The notes beneath the pieces are model-generated. The model saw nothing but the letters and a program-made list of their open reading frames with translations. It had not been told where the DNA came from and searched no databases. Source: Bacteroidales bacterium (GTDB taxonomy: Bacteria; Bacteroidota; Bacteroidia; Bacteroidales; Paludibacteraceae). Taken from it: a stretch of DNA of 9,678 nucleotides. Positions 1 to 6,987 of this stretch are shown in pieces. The translations under genes were made by a program, and so were the position numbers. Where the stretch lies: NCBI GenBank assembly GCA_900769035.1, contig CAAGFD010000085.1, positions 1 to 9,678 on the forward strand, read 5' to 3'. How positions within the stretch are numbered: the first letter of the stretch is position 1; the number at the start of each line of letters is the position of its first letter.

Positions 1-3000
1 GACGAACTCGATTATTATCCTTCTTTCGTATTCCGTACTAAAGGTGGTGTTACTTCTTGCCCTCACGAGGTAGAAGAGGTTACCCAATTCTATAACCCGG
101 GTAGTTTACTCTCCGTAGCTACTATCTCTATGGAAGATCCTCTTATCTATACAGATAACGACTATGTTGAGAATGTTCCAAGCGGTGAAACAGCTAAATT
201 CACCGTTTATATGACAAACCAATCGGAAGCCAAAGAGGCTATGTGGATGAATCTCAAAATCGACGATAAATCAAACCCTAATGGCGCAAAAATCTTTATG
301 GATGGTAGCCCTATCGGTAGCGGTCGTAAATTGATTATTCCTTCCGGTGAACTCCTTACCAAAACTATCGAAGTGGGTAAAGGTGCCGTACTCGATTATG
401 AAGACCTTCAAATTATCCTCGAGTCTGAATGTCAACCTTCCGATGATACCGACCTATTCGAAGATATCGCCGATACCCTCATTCTGCAAGTTCACTTTAT
501 CAAGTCTTGCTCTGATGTCGCTATTATTCAACCTTATGATAATTGGGTGTATAATACCAAACTCGATACTATGTCGGTTGATGGCAATAACCAACACTAT
601 ATGAATGTCCAACTCGGTAACTTCGATGTAAACTATACCGATTTCGACCATATAGAATTACAATACAAAGCCGCTTCCGAAAGCGATAATCAATACAAAA
701 CTTTGATGTCTTTCTATAACGACTCAAGTTTGTATAGACAAGCTCTTGCCAATGGTCTCTCTGCACAGATGATTAACTCTCTGGATGGCGGTAAGATTAA
801 TTATAAATTATTCATGGATAACCTTGCCGATCAACGCTATAACTTACGCGCTGTAACTATCTGTAATATTGGCGGAGATTTGGTATACAACTATTCTGAA
901 GTTGCTTCCGGTATAAAAGATATGTATAACCCTCGCCTCTTCGGTTCCGCTCAACCTGCCGATGGTATTCTCTCTGTAGAGGATGAAATCCGCTTGAATT
1001 TCAACGAACCTATCGCCGATGGTTATCTTACTAAGAATAACTTCCAAATTACCGGTGTGAGAAACGGCTCTACTACCGACCATAACGTATCTCTCGTTTT
1101 CGATGGTAGCAGCGATTACCTCTACACCGATGCAGTACGCAACTTAACAGATAAATCATTTACCGTTGAGATGTGGATTAATGCCGACCTTCAAGATGCG
1201 GTTCTCTTCTCTCATGGTAATGTAAATCAAAATATTGCTCTTAAAATTACTGCCGACAAGCACCTCGTTGCCGTTGTTAATGGCACTGAATACACCTCTT
1301 CCGCTACATTCAACTATGATAGAGGCACTTGGGCTCACGTAGCTATGGTATTCAAGAAAGAGGGTAAAGTGGCATTGTATTACAACTACACCGAAATACT
1401 CTCCGATGCAGTATGTGGAGCTTATTCAGGTATCGGTAACTTTATCATCGGTGCTTCTTTGAATAACGACCAATATTTCAGTGGTAAACTCCATAATATC
1501 CGCATTTGGGATGAGGTACGCTCAATGGCAGATTTACAACTCTATAGCCTCTCAAAACTCACAGGTAATGAGGTAGGACTTATGCTCTATGCTCCTGTTA
1601 ATGAGGGTAAAGGCTCCGTTGCTCAAGATTTGGCACGCGGTTCAAACTTCGCTATCAATGGTTGTGAATGGTCAATGCCTGACGGCTATGCAACTATGTT
1701 TGACGGTAGCACCGGTTACTTGAAATTAAATACTGACGCAGCTTCTATCCCTGAGGATGTCGACTTCACTATCGAATTCTGGTTCAAAGCCGACGCTTCT
1801 AATGCCAACGCCGTAATGCTCGCCAATGGCGACGCCTTCGGTAATAACTTCGGTGGTAGCCAAGATAAATTCGAAATCGGCTTCGATGCAAACTCTATCC
1901 TTTATTTCGCTTGCAACAACCATAAAGTTGCTGTCGATGGCGTTTATAATGATAACAACTGGCACCATATCGCTGTGACAGGCGGTAGAACTCAAGGTCG
2001 CTTGCAATTATATGTTGATGGAAACCTTAAAGCTTACTCTTCTATTAGTAACTTTACCTCTATCGGCGCCACTTATGCATTCGTAGGTGCCCGCGGTTGG
2101 AATGAAATAAATGATACCATCTACACTATGGATAAATACTTCCGTGGTAATATCGATGAGGTACGTATATGGAATCTTTACAAAACTTCTTCTGTGGTTA
2201 AAGAGTATATGAATAAACGCCTTAAAGGTGATGAGATAGGTCTTATCGCTTACTATCCATTCGAATATTACGATGAATGGCAAGGTAATATGGATTTGAA
2301 CTATACTCTCGTAGACCAACATGTACTCACCGACCCTACTTATGTTCCTGCAGTAGCCGAAGCTAACGGACAAGCCGTAGAATCTATGCTTGCCGCTCCT
2401 ATCCTCGATAGAGGCCCTGCCGAAAATCTTAGCTTCAATTATGTGGTTAATAACGACGCTCTTATCATAACTCTTGACGAGCCTGCCGACCTTATCGAAA
2501 AAACTATCGTTACTCTCGTGGCTGATGGTATCCTCGACCAAAATGGAAACGAAATATTATCTCCTATCATGTGGAGTGCTTATATCAATCGTAACCAACT
2601 CAAATGGAGCCAAAACGAGTGGACCGATACCAAGAAACTCTATGATGAATACGAATTCACTATCGATGTAATTAATAATGGTGGTTCTATTATCAGTTAC
2701 GAAATCACTAACCTCCCTTCTTGGTTGACGGTTTCTACTCAACAAAACAGTATCAACCCTCTCTCTGTAAATCATATTACTTTCACTGTAAGTAAAGACC
2801 TTAACGTAGGTACTTATTCCGAAGTGGTATATCTTACAAATGAGAATAACGTTAGCGAACCTCTCTATATCAACCTTACCGTTGTTGGTGAAGTACCTGA
2901 TTGGAGCGTAAATCCTGCCGACTTTAAATACAACATGTCGATATTCGGAAAAATGCGCTTTAACAATATCTTCTCTGATGATAAGAATGATATCCTCGCC

Positions 3001-4365
3001 GCCTTTAACGGATCGGAATGTGTAGGAGTAGCAAACTGCTCTTATAATTCAGATGTAGATATGTGGTTTGCAATGCTCACCGTTTACGGCAATGTAGCAC
3101 AAGACAAAGCCCTTACATTCCGTATGTACGATGCCTCTACCGGAATTGTTTACCAAGCTATTCCATCAGAGGAGATTACCTTCCGCAACAACGCTATTTA
3201 CGGCACACCGATGAACCCTGTAATCTTCGACGGAATGGAGATTGTCTACCGCGACATCAACGTCAACAGCGGATGGAACTGGATAAGCTTCAATATCGAA
3301 ACTGCAGAATTAGACGATATCAACACAGCCCTTGCCTCTGCAAACTGGCAATCAGGCGATATCATCAAGAATCTTGAGACATTCTCCGACTACTCAGAGA
3401 AGAAAGGCGCATGGCAAAATGCAGGTTGGAAACTCACCAACACAAGCATGTACATGATATATTCTAAAGAGCCACAAGTAATAAGCCTCAGCGGTATAGT
3501 TTGCAACCCTGTAAACTACCCTATTACTATCAAGCCTCTGCACTGGAACTATATCTCTTACTTGCCAAATAAGATGCTTCCTGTTAAGACTGCCCTCAGC
3601 GGTTACGAAGCAAAAGAAGGTGATGTAGTTAAGTCTATCAACAAGTTTGCAATGTACAGTGGCAACAACTGGATAGGATCGCTCGAATACATGGAGCCTA
3701 CAATGGGTTATATGCTATATAGCGGAGCCAACACAGAGAAGAAACTCATCTATCCATCTACCTCTACTACCTCAAGTTATGCCCCTGCAAACAATGTATC
3801 GGCATATTCATCTAACATGAGTGTAATAGCTATGAGTAACCAAATAGAGAACGGTGACGTACTCGAAGCTTATGCAGGCGATGCACTTCGCGGCACTGCA
3901 ATAGCTGTAGAATACAATCGCGGTAAGGCATTGCAATTCATCTCCGTAGCAGGAGAAACTGCTAAAGAGCAAATCATCTTCAAGCTCCACAAAGCAGACG
4001 GCACTACCCTTACATCAACAACATCCGTAATCTATGAGCCAAATGCCGTTAGCGGTACTATCGAAGCTCCGATAGTTCTCGAATTCGAAGAGGTAAATAT
4101 CAACGTTGGCGAGCCGGAATTGAGCTTATATCCTAACCCTGCAAAAGCATTTGTAGAGGTAACTGTAACAGGCTTGAATGCCGATGAAGCCGATGTAATA
4201 ATAACCAATGCTGCAGGAGCCGCAGTATTCGAAAATGGCAATGCCATGGTAATCGACGGCACCCTCAAGCTAAACATCACTCTCGACGGATTGGCAACAG
4301 GCAATTATATGGTAACAGTATCTGTCAATGGTGTTCAATACACTGCTAAATTCATTAAATTATAA
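1..4365 (+). CDS. Large secreted LamG-domain surface protein with T9SS C-terminal sorting domain (5'-truncated)
   Basis: The frame is open from base 1 to the TAA at 4363-4365, giving 1454 visible residues; the true start lies upstream, so the in-frame ATG at 130 is not taken as the start. Domains in window residue numbers: Ig/CARDB-like and fibronectin-like beta segments (about 1-305); an SbsA/Big_5-like Ig segment (about 310-360); LamG/concanavalin-like jellyroll 1 (about 362-545, FDGSSDYL, EMWINAD, WAHVAMVF) and 2 (about 564-765, FDGSTGYL, EFWFKAD, WHHIAVT, GNIDEVRIWN); another Big_5-like segment (about 803-864); a BACON-like segment (about 865-967, LPSWLTVS); an 'AF-GEC' module (977-1078); two Trp-rich repeats (1091-1254); a second module (1268-1362); and a T9SS type A tail (1371-1454, YPNP motif at 1377-1380, ending KFIKL). 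T9SS tails direct export across the outer membrane and surface anchoring or release. LamG domains often bind glycans or host ligands; an adhesin-like role is inference. No glycosidase or protease catalytic domain is recognisable. Codon choice changes near base 2930. Confidence 0.9.
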   Translation, partial: DELDYYPSFVFRTKGGVTSCPHEVEEVTQFYNPGSLLSVATISMEDPLIYTDNDYVENVPSGETAKFTVYMTNQSEAKEAMWMNLKIDDKSNPNGAKIFMDGSPIGSGRKLIIPSGELLTKTIEVGKGAVLDYEDLQIILESECQPSDDTDLFEDIADTLILQVHFIKSCSDVAIIQPYDNWVYNTKLDTMSVDGNNQHYMNVQLGNFDVNYTDFDHIELQYKAASESDNQYKTLMSFYNDSSLYRQALANGLSAQMINSLDGGKINYKLFMDNLADQRYNLRAVTICNIGGDLVYNYSEVASGIKDMYNPRLFGSAQPADGILSVEDEIRLNFNEPIADGYLTKNNFQITGVRNGSTTDHNVSLVFDGSSDYLYTDAVRNLTDKSFTVEMWINADLQDAVLFSHGNVNQNIALKITADKHLVAVVNGTEYTSSATFNYDRGTWAHVAMVFKKEGKVALYYNYTEILSDAVCGAYSGIGNFIIGASLNNDQYFSGKLHNIRIWDEVRSMADLQLYSLSKLTGNEVGLMLYAPVNEGKGSVAQDLARGSNFAINGCEWSMPDGYATMFDGSTGYLKLNTDAASIPEDVDFTIEFWFKADASNANAVMLANGDAFGNNFGGSQDKFEIGFDANSILYFACNNHKVAVDGVYNDNNWHHIAVTGGRTQGRLQLYVDGNLKAYSSISNFTSIGATYAFVGARGWNEINDTIYTMDKYFRGNIDEVRIWNLYKTSSVVKEYMNKRLKGDEIGLIAYYPFEYYDEWQGNMDLNYTLVDQHVLTDPTYVPAVAEANGQAVESMLAAPILDRGPAENLSFNYVVNNDALIITLDEPADLIEKTIVTLVADGILDQNGNEILSPIMWSAYINRNQLKWSQNEWTDTKKLYDEYEFTIDVINNGGSIISYEITNLPSWLTVSTQQNSINPLSVNHITFTVSKDLNVGTYSEVVYLTNENNVSEPLYINLTVVGEVPDWSVNPADFKYNMSIFGKMRFNNIFSDDKNDILAAFNGSECVGVANCSYNSDVDMWFAMLTVYGNVAQDKALTFRMYDASTGIVYQAIPSEEITFRNNAIYGTPMNPVIFDGMEIVYRDINVNSGWNWISFNIETAELDDINTALASANWQSGDIIKNLETFSDYSEKKGAWQNAGWKLTNTSMYMIYSKEPQVISLSGIVCNPVNYPITIKPLHWNYISYLPNKMLPVKTALSGYEAKEGDVVKSINKFAMYSGNNWIGSLEYMEPTMGYMLYSGANTEKKLIYPSTSTTSSYAPANNVSAYSSNMSVIAMSNQIENGDVLEAYAGDALRGTAIAVEYNRGKALQFISVAGETAKEQIIFKLHKADGTTLTSTTSVIYEPNAVSGTIEAPIVLEFEEVNINVGEPELSLYPNPAKAFVEVTVTGLNADEADVIITNAAGAAVFENGNAMVIDGTLKLNITLDGLATGNYMVTVSVNGVQYTAKFIKL
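2929..3234 (+). repeat. Copy A of the 'AF-GEC' beta module inside the LamG protein
   Basis: Residues about 977-1078 of the large protein form a compact beta-rich module: a hydrophobic strand, a D-D-ILAAFNGSECVGVA core, a strand rich in aromatics (MWFAMLTVYG), a FRMYD strand, an acidic-F segment (EEITFRNN), and a closing GTPMNPVIF. The same order of elements recurs at 3802-4086 in this gene and in the lipoprotein at 4442-4864. This is a protein-level repeat; the DNA copies are diverged. I do not know a family name for it. Confidence 0.6.
3271..3768 (+). repeat. Tandem pair of Trp-rich repeats (about 75-90 residues each)
   Basis: Residues 1091-1180 and 1181-1254 align by eye. Each begins with a WNWIS or WNYIS motif, followed by an AL segment, then GDIIKNLETFSDY or GDVVKSINKFAMY, a Trp-containing stretch (GAWQNAGW or NNWIGSLE), and MYMIYS or GYMLYS, ending in a Leu/Ile strand. 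The pair is flanked by the two 'AF-GEC' modules and followed by a Ser/Thr-rich linker (STSTTSS). It is a diverged internal duplication seen at protein level; function unknown. Confidence 0.6.
3802..4086 (+). repeat. Copy B of the 'AF-GEC' beta module inside the LamG protein
   Basis: Residues about 1268-1362 repeat the plan of copy A: a strand with NMSVIA, then NGDVLEAYAGDALRGTAIA in place of the AF-GEC core, a strand LQFISVAGE, IIFKLHKADG, and closing GTIEAPIVLEF. The core Cys of copy A is replaced by Leu (DALRG versus SECVG). It directly precedes the T9SS tail. Homology is judged by eye. Confidence 0.55.
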
Positions 4366-4371
4366 AAATAA

Positions 4372-4410
4372 AATACGCTTTTGGGAGACCCCTCTCCCAA
4401 AGCGTATTAT
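4372..4410 (+). terminator. Hairpin terminator after the LamG protein gene
   Basis: Arms at 4372-4388 (AATACGCTTTTGGGAGA) and 4393-4408 (TCTCCCAAAGCGTATT) pair over 16 bp with one bulged T and a CCCC loop, starting 6 nt after the stop codon. The downstream tract (ATTTAAATTGTT) is only modestly T-rich, so termination may be partial and the hairpin may also protect the 3' end of the mRNA. Confidence 0.75.
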
Positions 4411-4441
4411 TTAAATTGTTGAAACATAAAATTATTACAAT

Positions 4442-4864
4442 ATGAGAATCAAATTATCATTGTTTGCAGTTATTGCTTCATTACTCTTCTTTGTATCATG
4501 TGAAGAAGAACCGGTATATAATACATATGAAAATCCACATTGGGCAGTAGAATCATATGAAGGATTGTCAGAATCTTGTACCATAGTAATGCAATTGCCG
4601 GATAATCTACTTCCTTATCAATCGGAAGAAGATGTAGTCGGAGCCTTTATTGACGGAGAATGCCGTGGAGTATCAATCCAACAAAACGGCTTATTCTACA
4701 TCATCGTGTCCGGCGCAGCAGACGAAGTAGCAAATATCTCTCTTCAATACTATAATGTACCATTGAAATATTTATATCAAGTAAATGAGGAGATACCATT
4801 TGAAGTAAACGGACGCATCGGAACAACTGACGAGCCTTTTGTACCTACATTTACTAATATCTAA
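4442..4864 (+). CDS. Small surface lipoprotein consisting of one 'AF-GEC' module
   Basis: The 140-residue product starts with a lipoprotein signal peptide: MRIK, a hydrophobic stretch, and lipobox FVSC with the lipidated Cys at residue 20. The next residues are EEE, an acidic run resembling the Bacteroidota lipoprotein export signal for surface display, so outer-membrane, probably cell-surface, location is inferred. The rest (about 34-137) is one beta module with core DVVGAFIDGECRGVS, strand LFYIIVSG, then YLYQVNEEIPFEVN, ending GTTDEPFVP. It matches the plan of two modules in the upstream secreted protein. The ATG at 4442 is the only sensible start because it yields the signal peptide. The gene lies 33 nt after the upstream hairpin and 18 nt before the OmpA-family gene, with which it is probably co-transcribed. 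No convincing promoter is visible in the short upstream gap. Exact function is unknown; a surface binding or assembly partner is a guess. Confidence 0.85.
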   Translation: MRIKLSLFAVIASLLFFVSCEEEPVYNTYENPHWAVESYEGLSESCTIVMQLPDNLLPYQSEEDVVGAFIDGECRGVSIQQNGLFYIIVSGAADEVANISLQYYNVPLKYLYQVNEEIPFEVNGRIGTTDEPFVPTFTNI

Positions 4865-4882
4865 TTTTATACCGATATAATT

Positions 4883-6145
4883 ATGAAAAAAATATATTCG
4901 CTTTTATTGCTTATAGTAATAGGGGTATCGGCAATTAACGCTGAGACGCAAGACACAACGCGACATAATAATTTCGGAGCGTGTCGCGACAACTGGTATA
5001 TCGAAGTGGCAGGCGGAGCCAACATCCTATTCTCAAAAGATGCACGCCTTAATTACAACGAAAAGAACCTTACGCCATACGTCTCTTTAGCAGCCGGTAA
5101 ATGGTTTACACCATATATCGGAGGTCGCCTTCAAATCGAGGGCTATAAAGCAAATTCGGGTAGCGACGGCTCAGGTAATTTCTTGTCAGATAAAATAGCA
5201 TCAGGCTTTGGCAATACCGACCCTGTACGCGACAACGTATCTATTCGTCCTGACGGTAGCTATGTATATCCGGTTTACTTTATCAATGCACACGTAGATA
5301 TGACGATGAGCATCTTAAGCCTTGCAAAACACGGCTTTTCCAATAAAGACCATTGGGATGTGATACCATCTGTCGGTGTAGGTTACAGCCACGTTTTCGA
5401 CGTAAACGGAGTACCTGCAACAAACACATTTACCGCACACTTCGGTATTATGTGTAAATACCGCATTATACCGGAGCTCGATATCAACATTTTTGCCAAC
5501 ACCACCCTCTTCCCTGACATGTATGAAGGACGCCTTACCGGTAGCGTAGTAGACCCGCTGTTCGCTTTCGGAGGTAGCCTTACTTACAACATCAACGGAC
5601 ATAACTTTACCGGCAAACGCGTAGCACCAAAAGCCTTAAAGAAGAAAAAGGAAAGTAAACAAGTATTCGTTGACAACAGTGCCCTTGAGCAAAAAATCGA
5701 CGAACTCTCAAAACAAGTGGCAGAAGCAAAAGCCAACGAGAAGGGAGAAGAGCAAAAAAACTATTTCAACTACAACATCATAGCCGGCTCGGAAGAGAGC
5801 GCAAAACAGTTGAACAACAAAGTAGTTGGCTCTATCCTATTCCAATTAGGCACTACAACGCCAATTTCGGAAGTCAACAATCAACTTGTAAACGTAAGCG
5901 AATTACTTAAAGCATTCCCTAACGCAAAAATACAAGTAGAAGGTTATGCCGACAAAGCAACAGGAAGTGCTGAGCTTAACCAAAAATTATCGGAAGATAG
6001 AGCAAATTATGTAGCCGACATGCTGAAGAAGAATTACAACATCCCGGAAGAAAAGATAATAATCAAAGCATTCGGTGGCACACAAAAAGCTTACGACAGC
6101 ACCGACTCCGAGCAACGTGCCGTACTCTTACGCATCATATTCTAA
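4883..6145 (+). CDS. OmpA-family outer membrane beta-barrel / peptidoglycan-binding protein
   Basis: The 420-residue product has a Sec signal peptide (MKKIYS, hydrophobic stretch, likely cleavage after INA at residue 20). An N-terminal domain of alternating aromatic and polar strands follows (about 27-245, for example WYIEVAGGANILF), of the eight-stranded barrel type. A basic, coiled-coil-prone linker comes next (about 253-292, KKKKESK then LEQKIDELSKQVAEAK). The C-terminal OmpA/MotB-like domain spans about 300-420. In it the motif LSEDRANYV contains Arg373, and EGYADKATG contains Asp357; these match the Arg and Asp that bind the diaminopimelate peptide in OmpA-type domains. The protein therefore probably ties the outer membrane to peptidoglycan, like Porphyromonas Omp40/41 and Bacteroides OmpA proteins. 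It follows the lipoprotein gene by 18 nt and ends before a strong terminator. The ATG at 4883 gives the signal peptide. Which OmpA paralogue this is cannot be told from sequence alone. Confidence 0.92.
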   Translation: MKKIYSLLLLIVIGVSAINAETQDTTRHNNFGACRDNWYIEVAGGANILFSKDARLNYNEKNLTPYVSLAAGKWFTPYIGGRLQIEGYKANSGSDGSGNFLSDKIASGFGNTDPVRDNVSIRPDGSYVYPVYFINAHVDMTMSILSLAKHGFSNKDHWDVIPSVGVGYSHVFDVNGVPATNTFTAHFGIMCKYRIIPELDINIFANTTLFPDMYEGRLTGSVVDPLFAFGGSLTYNINGHNFTGKRVAPKALKKKKESKQVFVDNSALEQKIDELSKQVAEAKANEKGEEQKNYFNYNIIAGSEESAKQLNNKVVGSILFQLGTTTPISEVNNQLVNVSELLKAFPNAKIQVEGYADKATGSAELNQKLSEDRANYVADMLKKNYNIPEEKIIIKAFGGTQKAYDSTDSEQRAVLLRIIF

Positions 6146-6191
6146 CAAAAAAATGACTTTTTCATAGCAGTACTATTTAAAGTACACACGT

Positions 6192-6233
6192 GTCACCCCG
6201 CAAGTATCACATATTGCGGGGTGACTTTTTTTT
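6192..6233 (+). terminator. Strong intrinsic terminator after the OmpA-family gene
   Basis: Perfect 12-bp arms GTCACCCCGCAA (6192-6203) and TTGCGGGGTGAC (6214-6225), with a 10-nt loop, are followed directly by eight T residues (6226-6233). This is a textbook rho-independent terminator, about 47 nt after the stop codon. It separates the envelope genes from the repressor unit. Confidence 0.93.
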
Positions 6234-6242
6234 ACACTATTA

Positions 6243-6274
6243 CTTGGCAGTATTAAAATAAATGTTTAACTTTG
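6243..6274 (+). promoter_or_regulatory. Bacteroidota-type promoter for the S24 repressor gene
   Basis: TAACTTTG at 6267-6274 matches the Bacteroides -7 consensus TAnnTTTG exactly. CTTG at 6243-6246 lies 20 nt upstream, close to the -33 TTTG element at its usual spacing. The -7 box ends 29 nt before the ATG at 6304, so the 5' leader would be about 20-25 nt. It lies just downstream of the terminator that ends the preceding transcript. Confidence 0.7.
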
Positions 6275-6291
6275 CAATGCTAAAAGTTAAA
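6265..6291. promoter_or_regulatory. Inverted repeat overlapping the promoter: putative repressor operator
   Basis: TTTAACTTT (6265-6273) and AAAGTTAAA (6283-6291) form a perfect 9-bp inverted repeat with a 9-nt spacer, GCAATGCTA. The left arm covers the -7 box and the right arm covers the expected transcription start. A dyad of this size placed there, directly before a CI/LexA-like repressor gene, is the usual arrangement for autoregulation. Binding by that protein is inferred. Lacking a T-tract, the dyad is unlikely to be a terminator. Confidence 0.55.
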
Positions 6292-6303
6292 TAAAATATC
6301 GGC

Positions 6304-6960
6304 ATGGCAGATTTGAGTATAATAAAAAACACACTTAAGGAGAAAAGAATAAAGATAAAAGATTTTTGTAAAGAGCTGAATATCACAGAGCAAGGCTTTG
6401 CCAAGATAATGCGCACCAATTCTACAAAAATAGACACCTTAGAGCTTATCGCCTCCAAGTTAGGAATACCCGTATCTGCATTTTTTTCCGATGCTACCAA
6501 GGCAGAGGTGAGCAACTATATGGACGTACCTATTGTGCCGGCATGCGCTTATGCAGGCTACCTACGCGGCTATGGCGACCCGGAATTTATGGATACACTA
6601 CCCACTATGCCCGTGCTCATCGACAAGAACTACAAAGGGCATTACATGATTTTCGAAGTCAAAGGCGACAGCATGTTCAACGACTCATCGAACTCACTCA
6701 TGTCGGGCGATATGATTATGGCACGAGAAGTAAGGCAAGAATATTGGCAATCGAAGCTGCACTATAAAAACTGGTATTTTGTAATAGTGCACCGCACCGA
6801 CGGCATTCTCGTCAAGCAGATAACAGACCATAACGTGGAAACGGGAGAGATTACTTGCCACTCCCTCAACCCGTTATACGAAGATTTCATCCTCAACCTC
6901 TCGGACGTTACCGCGCTATACAACGTAGTATCGTTAGTAAGCCGAGAGATGCGATTATAG
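6304..6960 (+). CDS. XRE-family repressor with S24 (LexA/CI-like) self-cleavage domain
   Basis: The 218-residue protein has an N-terminal helix-turn-helix of the Cro/CI (XRE) type at about residues 5-62 (IKDFCKELNITEQGFAKIM then LELIASKLGIPVSAFF) and a C-terminal S24 peptidase-like domain (about 75-215). A plausible Ala84-Gly85 cleavage site lies in AYAGYLRG. The nucleophile Ser123 is in KGDSMF and the general base Lys171 in ILVKQI, so the Ser/Lys dyad of LexA, UmuD and CI is intact. The protein should bind DNA as a dimer, and could lose repression by self-cleavage, for example after RecA activation; that trigger is not shown by the sequence. Many Bacteroidota S24 regulators work without known cleavage. 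It follows its own promoter and a dyad that may be its operator. The fusion gene starts 27 nt downstream on the same strand. It is not a canonical LexA, which has a winged helix rather than an XRE domain. No phage structural genes are seen nearby. Confidence 0.9.
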   Translation: MADLSIIKNTLKEKRIKIKDFCKELNITEQGFAKIMRTNSTKIDTLELIASKLGIPVSAFFSDATKAEVSNYMDVPIVPACAYAGYLRGYGDPEFMDTLPTMPVLIDKNYKGHYMIFEVKGDSMFNDSSNSLMSGDMIMAREVRQEYWQSKLHYKNWYFVIVHRTDGILVKQITDHNVETGEITCHSLNPLYEDFILNLSDVTALYNVVSLVSREMRL

Positions 6961-6987
6961 AATTTTAGTGGTAATAAAATATATACA

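Noticed and set aside
2008..2541. Minus-strand open frame of 177 codons
   Set aside because: It lies wholly inside the LamG protein gene, shows no recognisable domain, and is explained by the codon bias of the + strand gene.
130..4365. ATG at 130 as the start of the large protein
   Set aside because: The frame is open back to base 1 with similar composition, there is no signal peptide after this ATG, and T9SS cargo needs one; the true start must lie upstream.
4409..4441. Promoter for the lipoprotein gene in the gap after the hairpin
   Set aside because: TAAATTG at 4412-4418 only loosely resembles a -7 box, and the nearest TTTG is 28 nt upstream inside the hairpin, too far for the usual spacing.
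1..4864. Polysaccharide utilisation locus
   Set aside because: LamG and BACON-like domains occur in such loci, but there is no SusC or SusD homologue, glycoside hydrolase or sensor gene in the window.
6170..6185. Short inverted repeat GTACT-N6-AGTAC after the OmpA-family gene
   Set aside because: The 5-bp arms are AT-rich, lie just upstream of the real terminator, and carry no promoter element; chance or a minor 3'-end structure is likely.
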